A stretch of 58,933 nucleotides of DNA, taken from positions 1 to 58,933 of the forward strand of contig JAXMBX010000033.1 of assembly GCA_046349635.1 (NCBI GenBank). The letters run 5' to 3'. Below are positions 37,529 through 45,983 of this stretch, in pieces. The translations under genes were made by a program, and so were the position numbers. The notes beneath the pieces were generated by a model, which saw only the letters and a list, made by a program, of their open reading frames with translations, had not been told where the DNA came from and did not search any database. Origin of the DNA: JAXMBX01 sp046349635. Its GTDB lineage: Bacteria > Planctomycetota > Planctomycetia > Planctomycetales > Planctomycetaceae. Each line of letters starts with the position of its first letter. Within the stretch, counting starts at the first letter, position 1.

Positions 37529-38284
37529 ATGTTGCTCGATCAAAGACGCCTTAACATTTTGGAAGCCATTGAATCAGAAGGGTTTGTGACTCTTCACGAT
37601 CTCGTGGATAAGACAGGAGTGAGCGAATCAACAATTCGACGGGATTTGGAATATCTTGATCGAATTGGACAGATTCGCCGCACTCGTGGGGGGGCGTCCT
37701 ACACGGGGGAATCGCTGGTTGGTTTGGAGGAACGCGGCACGCACGCACTGGCCCAGAAACAGGCTGTTGCGCGAGTAGCTGCCTCGCTCGTCCAGGCGGG
37801 AGAGGCGATTCTCCTCGACGGTGGAACAACAACGTTGGAAGTCGCGCGGCAGTTGATGGGACGGTCGTTGCAGGTGGTGACGAACTCGCTCCCCATTGTG
37901 AATCTGCTGGCGAATCAAAGTCAGATCGAACTCGTGCAGATCGGGGGATACCTGTATCCGAAAACCGGAGTGGCGCTGGGGCCGTTGGCCGTAGCCTCAC
38001 TGCAACAGATTCACGTGCGACGCTTGTTCATGAGCGTCGGTGGAATCACGGAACAGGGGCTTTTCAACAGCAACACGCTGCTGGTGGAAGCGGAACGTCA
38101 GATGTTGGAGGCGGCGGAGGAAGTGGTGGTCGTCACGGACAGCAGCAAGCTGGGTCATGCGGCCCTTGCACACCTCTGTGCGTTGAGCGACGTGGATCGG
38201 GTCGTCGTGGATTCCGGGATCAGCCCGGAGTGGAAAATATTGCTGGCGGATGCCGGGGTCGAAGTTCTTCTCGCAGACGGGTGA
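37529..38284 (+). CDS. DeoR family regulator of the BMC locus
   Basis: A 251-residue DeoR regulator. The N-terminal helix-turn-helix is LDQRRLNILEAIESEGFVTL, LVDKTGVSESTIRRDLEYLD and RTRGGASYTGE. The C-terminal sugar-phosphate-sensing domain has ILLDGGTTTLEVARQL, VTNSLPIVNLLA, MSVGGITEQGLFNSN and VVVTDSSKLG. DeoR proteins sense phosphorylated sugars, and a DeoR gene is a standard part of PVM-type BMC loci, so it likely represses the operon until a fucose- or rhamnose-derived phosphate appears. PduL starts 54 bp downstream. Confidence 0.93.
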   Translation: MLLDQRRLNILEAIESEGFVTLHDLVDKTGVSESTIRRDLEYLDRIGQIRRTRGGASYTGESLVGLEERGTHALAQKQAVARVAASLVQAGEAILLDGGTTTLEVARQLMGRSLQVVTNSLPIVNLLANQSQIELVQIGGYLYPKTGVALGPLAVASLQQIHVRRLFMSVGGITEQGLFNSNTLLVEAERQMLEAAEEVVVVTDSSKLGHAALAHLCALSDVDRVVVDSGISPEWKILLADAGVEVLLADG

Positions 38285-38338
38285 ATCCCGCCGTGATTCT
38301 CGGGGAATCGTTCACGCGGAAATTAAGGTCGCAAGAAT

Positions 38339-39040
38339 ATGTCGCAGGGAACTCAATCAATCAGCCGTTCGGATGTGGAGCAGGTTGTCCGCGCGGTGCT
38401 GTCGAAACATCTGGGGGGTGGGGCCGCGAAGAAAGTCGCACCGAACCCGCTCGTGGTCAATATCTCTGCGCGGCATGTCCACCTGACGCAGGAGCACCTG
38501 GAAATCCTGTTCGGGGCGGGGGCTCAACTGGAGATTCAAAAGGATCTGTATCAGGACGGCTATTTCGCCGCGAAGCAGACGGTCGCGGTCGTTGGCCCGC
38601 GCCGCCGCATGCTGCCTGAAGTGCGAATCCTGGGACCGTGCCGTCCGGAGTCGCAGGTGGAGCTGGCCTTTACCGACGGCATTTCCCTCGGCATCGATCT
38701 CCCGGTCCGCTGCAGCGGTGACATCAAGGGGACGGTCGGCTGCATTCTCGTCGGCCCGAAAGGGGTCGTCGAGTTGAAGGAAGGAGTCATCCGTGCGGAG
38801 CGGCACGTTCACATGGGGCCGGCGGACCTCGACTACTACGGCGTGAAAGATGGGGACCGGATGCACCTGCGGATCGTCTCGCAGGGCTGCACCACGACGC
38901 TGGAAGACGTCCTGGTGCGGGCCGGGAAGAAGATCAAGCTGGAAGTGCATCTGGACACGGACGAAGGAAACGCGGTATCGCTGGATCGTGCGACACACGT
39001 GGAGCTGATCAAGCCCCAGGCATGTGCCTGCGGCCCGTAA
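38339..39040 (+). CDS. pduL: PduL phosphotransacylase of the BMC
   Basis: A 233-residue PduL enzyme, which swaps CoA for phosphate on an acyl group inside the compartment and so regenerates CoA. Motifs: VVNISARHVHLTQEHLEILF (zinc-binding H-x-H), QTVAVVGPRRRMLPEVRILG and, in the second half, EGVIRAERHVHMGPADLDYY with another H-x-H. The N-terminus (SRSDVEQVVRAVLSKHLGGG) is an amphipathic helix with a Gly linker, as expected for an encapsulation peptide. In PVM compartments the expected substrate is lactyl-CoA. It lies directly after the regulator. Confidence 0.95.
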   Translation: MSQGTQSISRSDVEQVVRAVLSKHLGGGAAKKVAPNPLVVNISARHVHLTQEHLEILFGAGAQLEIQKDLYQDGYFAAKQTVAVVGPRRRMLPEVRILGPCRPESQVELAFTDGISLGIDLPVRCSGDIKGTVGCILVGPKGVVELKEGVIRAERHVHMGPADLDYYGVKDGDRMHLRIVSQGCTTTLEDVLVRAGKKIKLEVHLDTDEGNAVSLDRATHVELIKPQACACGP

Positions 39041-39147
39041 GCACGACCCGGCAGAGAGAATTTCGGGAACAGGGTCGAATTTGAAACGAGGGGGTCGATT
39101 TCCGGCCGCCGCAATTACCGAGAGGAGCTGAGTCGCTGGCGAAGGCG

Positions 39148-39445
39148 ATGGAAGCACCGGGATGATCGAGACGAAGGCGCCGGTCTCGTCTGCCTGGTCG
39201 AAGGGATGGATGCGATGTTGAAGGCCGCCAACGTGCAGATGGTGGGCTGGGAAAAGGTCGGCAGCGGACTGGTCACCGCGTTCGTGGTGGGTGACGTGGC
39301 CGCGGTGAAGGCCGCGATCGATGCGGGAGCGAGCGCCGCCGGCAAGATCGGCGAAGTCGTGAGCGTGCAGGTCATTCCCCGTCCGCACGAAGAGCTCGCC
39401 AGCGTCCTTCCCAAGGGTGGCGCGAAGTCCGGCGGAGCTGGTTGA
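39148..39445 (+). CDS. BMC-H shell hexamer protein 1, N-terminus frameshifted
   Basis: A single-domain BMC (pfam00936) shell protein. The clean part from 39206 reads MDAMLKAANVQMVGWEKVGS, VTAFVVGDVAAVKAAIDAGA and IGEVVSVQVIPRPHEELA. The expected start (a short leader, then GMIETKGAGLVCLVEGMDAM) is present just upstream in pieces. GATGATCGAGACGAAGGCGCC would read MIETKGA with one more G near 39173, and an extra G near 39161 would join the leader MEAPG. The shell forms hexagonal facets. The indels are likely sequence errors, because the residues they separate match the paralogue that follows. Confidence 0.8.
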
Positions 39446-39593
39446 TCGAGTTTCTATGACCCGCGGCGCGATGCGGGTCTTTACGAGGAATCGCGCGGAT
39501 TCATGGCGTCAGGTTTGCCCTGACTCGAGTGTCTGAACTTTCTTACTTTAAATTGACAGCACCGTGAATGCGGTGCCGGAGCGTGGTAGCGAT

Positions 39594-39860
39594 ATGAATG
39601 ATGCGATTGGAATGATCGAAACCAAGGGTCTGGTGGCCCAGATCGAAGCCGCGGACGCCATGCTGAAGGCCGCCAACGTGCAGTTGGTTGCCCAGAAGCA
39701 GATCGGCGGCGCGTACATCACCACGATTGTGAAGGGTGACGTCGGTTCAGTGCGTGCGGCGGTGGATGCCGGTGCCAGTGTGGCCTCGCAGGTCGGGGAA
39801 CTGGTCTGTGCCCACGTGATTGCCCGTCCCGAACCCTCGCTGCTGAAGGCGTTCCTGTAA
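39594..39860 (+). CDS. BMC-H shell hexamer protein 2
   Basis: An 88-residue single BMC domain: GMIETKGLVAQIEAADAMLK, NVQLVAQKQIGGAYITTIVK, GDVGSVRAAVDAGASVASQV and VCAHVIARPEPSLLKAFL. It assembles into hexamers forming compartment facets. The ATG at 39594 is chosen over an in-frame GTG 30 bp earlier because it gives the normal short start before MIETKG. It is intact, unlike its paralogue upstream, and lies 48 bp before ackA. Confidence 0.95.
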   Translation: MNDAIGMIETKGLVAQIEAADAMLKAANVQLVAQKQIGGAYITTIVKGDVGSVRAAVDAGASVASQVGELVCAHVIARPEPSLLKAFL

Positions 39861-39908
39861 GCGTCCTGACGTCACCATCCATCTCAGATTCCGGAGAGCC
39901 AAGTCTCG

Positions 39909-41093
39909 ATGAAAGTCCTGGTTGCCAATCTCGGATCCACCAGCTTCAAGTATCGCGTGTTCGATCTCCCTGCGGAGACGCAACTGGCGCGTGGAGGCAT
40001 TGACCGGATCGGTCAGCCCCAGAGCGCTGCGTTTGTGCAGATCGGCGATCATCGCGAGGAGCGGACGTTGAATGTTCCGGACCACGCCGCCGCCGTGCGG
40101 TTGTGCCTGGAGCAGTTGACGAATCCGGAGACGGGTTGCCTGAAATCGACGGCGGATCTGTCCGCCATCGGATTCAAGGCGGTGTTCGCGGGAAGGCTGA
40201 GTGGGGTACGGCTGGTGGACGAAGAACTGCTGTCCGCGATGGAACGGCTGTTTGACATCGCCCCGGCGCACAATCCGCCATATGCGAAAGCGATGCGGCA
40301 GTTGCGACAGGCGTTTCCGGAAATTCCGCTGGTGGCGGCGCTGGAAACCGGCTTTCATGATGCGATGCCGGAAGCCAATCGCTGCTATGCGGTCCCTTAC
40401 GAATGGAAAGAGAAGTACGACGTCTGCCGGTGGGGATTCCACGGGGCCAGCCATCGTTACATCTCCGGACGGATCGGGGAGATCCTGGGACGCAAGGATC
40501 TGCGGGTGATCTCCTGCCATCTGGGGGGGAGCAATTCCATCAGTGCCGTCCGTGCGGGTCAGTCCCTGGGAAATTCTCTGGGGATGAGTCCGCAATCAGG
40601 TCTACCGCACAACAACCGTGTGGGGGACTTCGATCCGTTTGCGTTGCCGGTTCTGATGCGGGCCACGGGAAAATCCCTGGAGACCCTTCTGGAAGAACTG
40701 GCGAACAAGAGCGGCCTGCTGGGAGTGAGCGGACTGAGCGGAGACGTGCGAGACCTGGAACTGGCTGCCGGAGAAGGGCATCCGCGGGCGCGACTGGCGC
40801 TGGACGTCTTTACCGCAGTCGATTCGCCAGTATGTCGGTGCATACGGCTGTCCTGGGTGGTGCGGACGTGATCGTGTTCGCTGGAGGGATTGGCGAGAAC
40901 AGCAAACTGGTTCGTTCGGCGGTCTGCCAGAACATGGAATGGGCGGGGATCGAACTGGATCAGGGACGCAACCGGCAGGTTTCCGGGAGACGAAGATCTC
41001 GACTGATTCCAGCCGGGTACAACTGGAGTCGTTCCACGAATGAGGAGATTGGTGGCACGGCAGTCAGCGAAATTTGATCAGTCGCGGCGGTAA
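39909..41093 (+). pseudogene. ackA: Acetate/acyl kinase of the BMC, C-terminal frameshifts
   Basis: An ASKHA-fold acetate kinase making ATP from the acyl-phosphate released by PduL. The first about 300 residues are intact: MKVLVANLGSTSFKYRVFDL, ALETGFHDAMPEANRCYAVP, WGFHGASHRYISGRIGEIL, VISCHLGGSNSISAVRAGQS and FDPFALPVLMRATGK. From about 40820 the frame breaks repeatedly: TAVLGGADVIVFAGGIGENS is in a second frame, ETKISTDSSRV in a third, then TNEEI. A stop at 41091-41093 fits the expected C-terminus. All segments of a normal kinase of about 395 residues are present, so indels rather than loss explain the break. Confidence 0.85.
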
Positions 41094-41146
41094 GCGAGTT
41101 AAGTTCTCGCGGCGGCTGTGCCGCACGCAGAAAGCAGAGGCCTCTC

Positions 41147-41494
41147 ATGTTTCTGGCAAAAATCACCGGCAGCCTGGTTTCGACGCAGAAAGTGGCGTCG
41201 ATGGTGGGTCAGAAATTGCTGATGGTCGAACCGCTGCGGGTGGACGAGCAGGACAAGAAAAGTCTCAAGGGAACAGGACGTTCGCTTTGTGGTGGTGGAT
41301 ACGGTCGGTGCGGGGGAGGGAGAGATAGTGTTGTGCGTGCAGGGGTCGAGTGCCCGTTATACGCCCGAGACGAAAACCCTCCCGTGGATGCGGCGATCAT
41401 CGGGATCGTCGATCAGGTGCAGATTGGAGCCAGCATGGTCTTCAGTCAGCAAGCACAGGAAGAGAAGCCGAGCGGAGGTCGTGGACGGCGGTAA
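41147..41494 (+). pseudogene. BMC-P (EutN/CcmL) vertex protein 1, frameshifted
   Basis: A pentameric BMC vertex protein of about 105 residues spread over two frames. It begins MFLAKITGSLVSTQKVASMV and GQKLLMVEPLRVDEQDKKSL. Near 41283 it switches to FVVVDTVGAGEGEIVLCVQG and SSARYTPETKTLP. Near 41389 (one G missing before GTGGATGCG) it returns as VDAAIIGIVDQVQIGASMVF. These are EutN/CcmL signatures in the right order. It caps the vertices of the shell. It is one of three vertex paralogues in the operon. Confidence 0.82.
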
Positions 41495-41606
41495 GTCGTT
41501 CAGACGGTGGAGATGATTTCGGGGTCGAAGTCAACTTTTAGAACAAGAATCATGCCCCAAGAGTTTCTGATTGAAAATTCCGGGCTCGGAAAAGAAGGCA
41601 CTGCAG

Positions 41607-42098
41607 ATGAGCCCGAATCATCCTGCTGGCGTAGTGGCCGGGGTGTTGGTTTTCTTGGGAATTACGGTGTTTTTGATTCAGGGAGCGGCGGCGGCTCCGG
41701 GAAGATTCCGCTGATTTCTTATATGGCGGGATTTCTGGCGGCGACGAATCTCGTCATGGCTGTGATTCCGGAATTATGACGACTCAGTTTCGGAAACAGG
41801 TTACGGCCAGCCGGAGTTTCTGCCGGAAGAACTGTTGGGTGGGTATCAGACACAGATGATCGTGAGTTGCGTTGCTGGAAGGGGCGGCGTTTTTCAACAC
41901 GATCGCGTACATGACGGAACAGCAATGGTGGTCGCTGGCGACGGTCGGAGTGCTGGTGCTGGCGATGCTGCCGAAGTTTTCCACCGCCGGAAGCCTGGAA
42001 TATTGGGTGCGGACACAGTCGGAATTGATGAATTGGAGAAGGGCGGAAGTAGGTCTCAGGACAGGATTTCACATAAAGACAATTTTTTTAGCGAATAG
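41607..42098 (+). pseudogene. Polytopic membrane protein inside the BMC operon, frameshifted
   Basis: A reconstructed protein of about 150 residues with three or four membrane helices in successive frames. They are VVAGVLVFLGITVFLIQGAA (from ATG 41607, with AAGAAGG as ribosome site), then KIPLISYMAGFLAATNLVMA, a polar loop DSVSETGYGQPEFLPEELLG, then LLEGAAFFNTIAYMTEQQWW and LATVGVLVLAMLPKFSTAGS. Frame changes lie near 41698, 41775 and 41870. The 3' end is uncertain (42030-42098). I recall similar short membrane proteins in planctomycetes but know no function. Its place between a vertex protein and the aldehyde dehydrogenase is noteworthy for a soluble organelle locus. Confidence 0.6.
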
Positions 42099-42145
42099 TC
42101 AAAAACATTCAACACCGCGAAACGCGGTGAAGGAAGTTAGAACAG

Positions 42146-43556
42146 ATGCAAGCGACAGAACAGACAATTCGCTCGGTGGTTCAGGAAGTGCTCGCACAGC
42201 TTGGCAAGAGCAAGCCCGCGAACGGACGGAGTTCCGGCGGAGTCTCCGGCGACTGGGGCGTGTTTCCGACGGTCTGACCAGGCGGTCGATGCGGCGACGA
42301 GCCTTTGAAGAACTGACGGCCAAGGGGATCGCGGCCCGCAAAGTGGCAATCGATTGCGTCCGCAAAAATTACGAATCAGGCGGAAGAACTCGGCCGCCTG
42401 GAGATGGAAAGGACCGAATCGGGCGACTCGATCACAAGATTGAAAAGCTGAAGATCGTGAAACTCGTTCCGGGTGCAGATTCGTCCGGACGGACGCCCTC
42501 TCCGGCGACAACGGCCTCACGCTGACCGAATATCCCTTGGGGCGTTATCGAGGCGATCACTCCGGTGACACTCGTTGCCGACGCTGGCCGGAAACGTCAT
42601 CAGCATGGTTGCCGGTGGAAACACGCTGGTCGTGAATGCTCACCCCGGTGGAGCGAAGATCGCCGCTGAAGGGGTCCGGCGCTTCCAGTGGGGCGATTCA
42701 CGCCGTGACGGGGATTAACAACATCGGTGACGATCATCGAGCAGCCGACGCTCGAGTCTGCGGCGGCAATCTTCAGCATCGGGGCGTGAAGCTGCTCTGC
42801 GTGACGGGTGGGCGGCCGTGGCTCGTGCCGCACTGGAAAGCCGGAAGCGGGCGGTCGTCGCCGGGCACGGGAATCCTCCCGTAGTTGTGGATGAAACCGC
42901 GGATCTCGAAAACGCCGCCTCGCTACATCGTGAAGGGAGCCTCCTACGATAACAACCTGCTCTACATCGCGGAGAAGGAAGTGTTTGCGGTGGAGAGCGT
43001 CTTCGATGAACTGCTCAACGCAATGCAGCGGAACGGCGGATATCGCCTGAACGCCCGCGAGATCGACCAACTCTCGGCGGCGTTCAAGAAGGCGAACGAT
43101 GGGCATTGGGTGTTGAATCGCGATCTGGTCGGCCTCGATGCGACCAAACTGGCGGAGCTGATCGGCGTCCGTGCCCTGCCGGGACGCAGTTGCTGTACGG
43201 CGAAACCGATGTCAGCAATCCGTATGTCTGCGAAGAGCAGATGATGCCCTTCGTCCCGTTCGTGCGGGTTCGTAACTTCCGTCAGGGACTCGATTATGCC
43301 CTGGAATACGAACACGGCTATCGCCACACCAGCCTGATCCACTCTTTACATGTCCGCAACATGACGATCATGGGCGAGGAGATGGACACGACGCTGTTCA
43401 TCAAGAATGGTCCGTGCATGGCCGGTCTGGGTCTCGGTGGCGAAGGGTTCCTCTCTTTGGCATCGCGACGCCGACTGGCGAAGGTGTCACTTCGCCGATG
43501 ACATTCACCCGTCAACGGCGGCTGCACTTTGGTGAACGACCTCCCGCATTCTGTAG
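42146..43556 (+). pseudogene. CoA-acylating aldehyde dehydrogenase (BMC signature enzyme), many frameshifts
   Basis: An aldehyde dehydrogenase of about 470 residues related to PduP/EutE. In order, but hopping frames: QATEQTIRSVVQEVLAQLG (N-terminal encapsulation-peptide-like helix), FEELTAKGIAARKVAIDCV, RLDHKIEKLKIVKLVPGAD, NVISMVAGGNTLVVNAHPGG, the catalytic Cys in VKLLCVTGG, VKGASYDNNLLYIAEKEVFA, NPYVCEEQMMPFVPFVRV, YEHGYRHTSLIHSLHVRNMT and GIATPTGEGVTSPMTFTRQR. The expected ending (RRCTLVNDLRIL and stop) is at 43554-43556. At least eight indels are needed to restore the frame. It should oxidise lactaldehyde or a similar aldehyde to acyl-CoA with NAD. Confidence 0.85.
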
Positions 43557-43664
43557 TGAAAAGTTTCATAACCCTCTGATGCGTGACGCGGATACGTTTC
43601 GCAGGAGTTAACAAGCACAGCCGGGTTATGAAACGGTCTCTGACAACCGAACAAGACTGAAACA

Positions 43665-43918
43665 ATGCAGCTGGCTCTGGTGATTGGACGCGACCGCGAC
43701 AGCAAAGCATCCACGCTTAAGGGATGGCGGTTGCTGATCGTCCAACCATTGGATTCTCAGGAAAACCCGGATGGGGAACGCAACTGGCGATTGACCATCC
43801 TGGGGGCGATTCGAGACAGCAAAGTGATGATCACGTCCGACGGCAAAGCCGTGCAGGATCTGGTCGGCGCGAAAATTCTCCGATCCGATGGAGCGTGTTG
43901 GGGTTGGCGGATCCATGA
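43665..43918 (+). pseudogene. BMC-P (EutN/CcmL) vertex protein 2, frameshifted
   Basis: A second vertex protein. It starts MQLALVIGRDRDSKAST and continues LKGWRLLIVQPLDSQENPDG in the first frame, switches to GTQLAIDHPGG, returns as KVMITSDGKAVQDLVGAKIL, and ends SPIRWSVLGLADP in the second frame with TGA at 43916-43918. The order and spacing match the 84-residue EutN/CcmL family. Its stop overlaps the next ATG (ATGA at 43915-43918), which indicates tight translational coupling in the operon. Confidence 0.78.
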
Positions 43919-44642
43919 ACGTAGACGCGGCGATTATCGACGAAGCATCGTGAAGCAGGTGATGGAGCAGTTGAACTCCACCAGGCCTGTCGGATCGCCG
44001 TCATAGCCGAAGGTCGAAGCGGCAGCCAGGCCGCCGTTGTGGAATCGTCGGATAAGCTCGTGATTGCGGAACGGGTCATCACCGCTGGATTGCTGGCCGA
44101 AAAACTCCGGAACGAAAAGACAATCGTGGTTTCGCCCAAGGCGGTTCTGACGCCGACGGCTTTGGAACTGATCAAGCAGCGTCATCACGTTACATCAGGA
44201 GGATGTCTCCGCGGCAGGAAGATCGGTGGAGCGGCCGGTGTGGTCCGAAGTGGCGGTTGATCCGCAGTTCGACGGACAAGGACGTGGAACGTTACTGGCG
44301 GTGAGGTGATTTCCAAATCTGTCGGTGCGACCACGCAACTGGCCGGTTGTTCGGATGACTGCCTGCGGCAGACGATCGACCTGCTCAGTCGGGCGGAAGT
44401 GGATGGCGTGGTGGCGGCTGGTGCGGGATCCGTGGAAGATGGCATGCCGGGCGAATCGTCAGCCGAAGATCCGGGCGGGGGTGTTAACGAACGCTGGGAT
44501 GATTGCGGAGATGCGTTCTCAACTGGGACCGAACCTGTTGTGCGTGAATCCGGCAGGACGCCCATATTTCGAATTGCGGAATCTGTTGACGGCTGCGCTC
44601 GCGAGCGGGAAGCCGGCAGTTCCGCAGGGATGGAGGGACTGA
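43915..44642 (+). pseudogene. BMC-associated protein of unknown function with N-terminal targeting helix, frameshifted
   Basis: A reconstructed protein of about 235 residues. It begins MNVDAAIIDE then IVKQVMEQLNSTRPV, an amphipathic helix plus Pro/Gly/Ser linker like an encapsulation peptide. A conserved-looking segment follows (KLVIAERVITAGLLAEKLRN, EKTIVVSPKAVLTPTALELI), resembling the N-terminal motif of EutT/EutQ-type proteins. Next come EVISKSVGATTQLAGCSDDC and LRQTIDLLSRAEVDGVVAA, and finally RSQLGPNLLCVNPAGRPYFE and LRNLLTAALASG. The last part vaguely recalls RpiB-like sugar-phosphate isomerases, but this is only an impression. Frame shifts lie near 43945, 43995, 44200 and 44420. Its stop at 44640-44642 is 2 bp before the next vertex gene. 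Confidence 0.6.
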
Positions 44643-44644
44643 CC

Positions 44645-44953
44645 ATGCGGATCGCCGAAGTGATCGGACGTGTGACGCTGAATCGGTGTCATCCCAGTCT
44701 GCGGGGAGCGACGTGGCTGGTGGGAGTTCCGCTCGATTGGGATGGCCTGCTGGGAGAGGCTTCCGGGCGGGGTGAACCGTTTGTGATTTACGACGAAAAC
44801 CGGGCGGGTCCGGGAGACCGGATTGCCGTGGCGGAAGGGGGCGAAGCGGCGGCGCCTTTCGATCCCGACATGAAACCGATTGATGCCTACAACGCGGCGA
44901 TTCTGGATCACCTGGAGGTCTCACCGCACAAGTGGTCCCTGAAATCTAAGTAA
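44645..44953 (+). CDS. BMC-P (EutN/CcmL) vertex protein 3
   Basis: A 102-residue vertex protein, intact: MRIAEVIGRVTLNRCHPSLR, GATWLVGVPLDWDGLLGEAS, FVIYDENRAGPGDRIAVAEG and a C-terminal extension after PFDPDMKPIDAYNAAILDHL. It has the usual five-stranded OB-like core of the EutN/CcmL family and forms pentamers at the vertices. The extra 15-20 C-terminal residues distinguish it from the other two paralogues. It marks the end of the heavily frameshifted stretch. Confidence 0.88.
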   Translation: MRIAEVIGRVTLNRCHPSLRGATWLVGVPLDWDGLLGEASGRGEPFVIYDENRAGPGDRIAVAEGGEAAAPFDPDMKPIDAYNAAILDHLEVSPHKWSLKSK

Positions 44954-44988
44954 CGAAATCAAAGTAAGACCGGTGGAAGGATCACCGG

Positions 44989-45036
44989 ATGTCAGAAACA
45001 AACGAATTGATTGAACGAACGATAGGAAAAGAATAA
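44989..45036 (+). other. Possible 15-codon leader open frame overlapping the aldolase start
   Basis: ATG at 44989 opens MSETNELIERTIGKE and ends with TAA at 45034-45036, which shares its final A with the aldolase ATG (TAATG). A purine-rich AGGAAAAGAA sits just before the overlap and can serve as the aldolase ribosome site. It may be chance, or a short coupling peptide. Confidence 0.3.
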
Positions 45037-45923
45037 TGGCGAACTGGAACTCTGGAATTCACGACCGCGCCCTGAAGGAACAGATCTGCGAGATCGGTCG
45101 TCGCGTGTATAACAAGGGCTTTGCCGCCGCCAACGACGGAAATATCTCCATCCGCGTCGGCGAAAACGAAGTTCTCTGTTCCCCCACGATGATCTGCAAA
45201 GGCTTCATGAAGCCGGACGACATCTGTGCGGTGGACCTGGATGGGAACCAGATTGCAGGGAAGCGGAAGCGAACGAGCGAGATCCTGCTCCACCTGGCGA
45301 TCATGAGAGCCCGTCCGGAAGTGCAGGCTGTGGTGCATTGTCACCCGCCGCACGCGACGGCGTTTGCGGTGGCGCGTGAGCCGATTCCGCAGTGCATCCT
45401 GCCGGAAATCGAGGTGTTCCTGGGTGAAATTCCGATGGCGCCGTACGAGACGCCGGGTGGACAGAAGTTTGCGGACACCGTGTTGCCGTTCCTGAAGCCG
45501 GGAACAAACACAGTCATCCTGAGCAACCACGGGACGGTCAGCTTCGGCAAGAACCTCGAAGAAGCGTATTGGAAGACGGAAATCGTCGATGCCTACTGCC
45601 GCATTCTGATCCTGGCGAAGCAGATCGGCGGGGTGAAGTACCTCTCCGAACGGGAAGGACGCGAACTGCTCGACCTGAAGAAGAGGCTCGGCTTCGACGA
45701 TCCCCGGTTTCACGTCGAGGACTGCGACCTGTGCGGCAACAGTGCCTTCCGCGATGGCTACAAGGAACAGTTGCCCGAACCCAAGGCGTTCGAACCTCCG
45801 CCCAGCTATCCGGGATACCTGCAGGGAGCGTCGTCTTCGATCAACAGCGGGAGCAACGGGCCGGACCTGGAAGCACTGGTGAAGATGATCACGGAACAGG
45901 TCCTGGCAGCGATGAACAAGTAA
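45036..45923 (+). CDS. Class II aldolase (fuculose/rhamnulose-1-phosphate aldolase type) of the BMC
   Basis: A 295-residue zinc aldolase of the AraD/FucA family. It cleaves a deoxysugar-1-phosphate to lactaldehyde and dihydroxyacetone phosphate. Motifs: FAAANDGNISIRVGENEVLC, SPTMICKGFMKPDDI, HLAIMRARPEVQAVVHCHPP (zinc His pair H-x-H), ILPEIEVFLGEIPM and ILSNHGTVSFGKNLEEA (third zinc His). The core ends near residue 230. It is followed by a Pro/Gly/Ser linker (PPPSYPGYLQGASSSINSGS) and a C-terminal amphipathic helix, DLEALVKMITEQVLAAM, a clear encapsulation peptide. The enzyme therefore most likely sits inside the compartment. FucA proper is about 215 residues, so the extra 80 are the targeting tail. 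Confidence 0.95.
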   Translation: MANWNSGIHDRALKEQICEIGRRVYNKGFAAANDGNISIRVGENEVLCSPTMICKGFMKPDDICAVDLDGNQIAGKRKRTSEILLHLAIMRARPEVQAVVHCHPPHATAFAVAREPIPQCILPEIEVFLGEIPMAPYETPGGQKFADTVLPFLKPGTNTVILSNHGTVSFGKNLEEAYWKTEIVDAYCRILILAKQIGGVKYLSEREGRELLDLKKRLGFDDPRFHVEDCDLCGNSAFRDGYKEQLPEPKAFEPPPSYPGYLQGASSSINSGSNGPDLEALVKMITEQVLAAMNK

Positions 45924-45983
45924 TCGCATCCTTTACGTCACGCGAGAAAGTTTTCGAATAGTTTTCAGTCTGAGAGAAGAACC

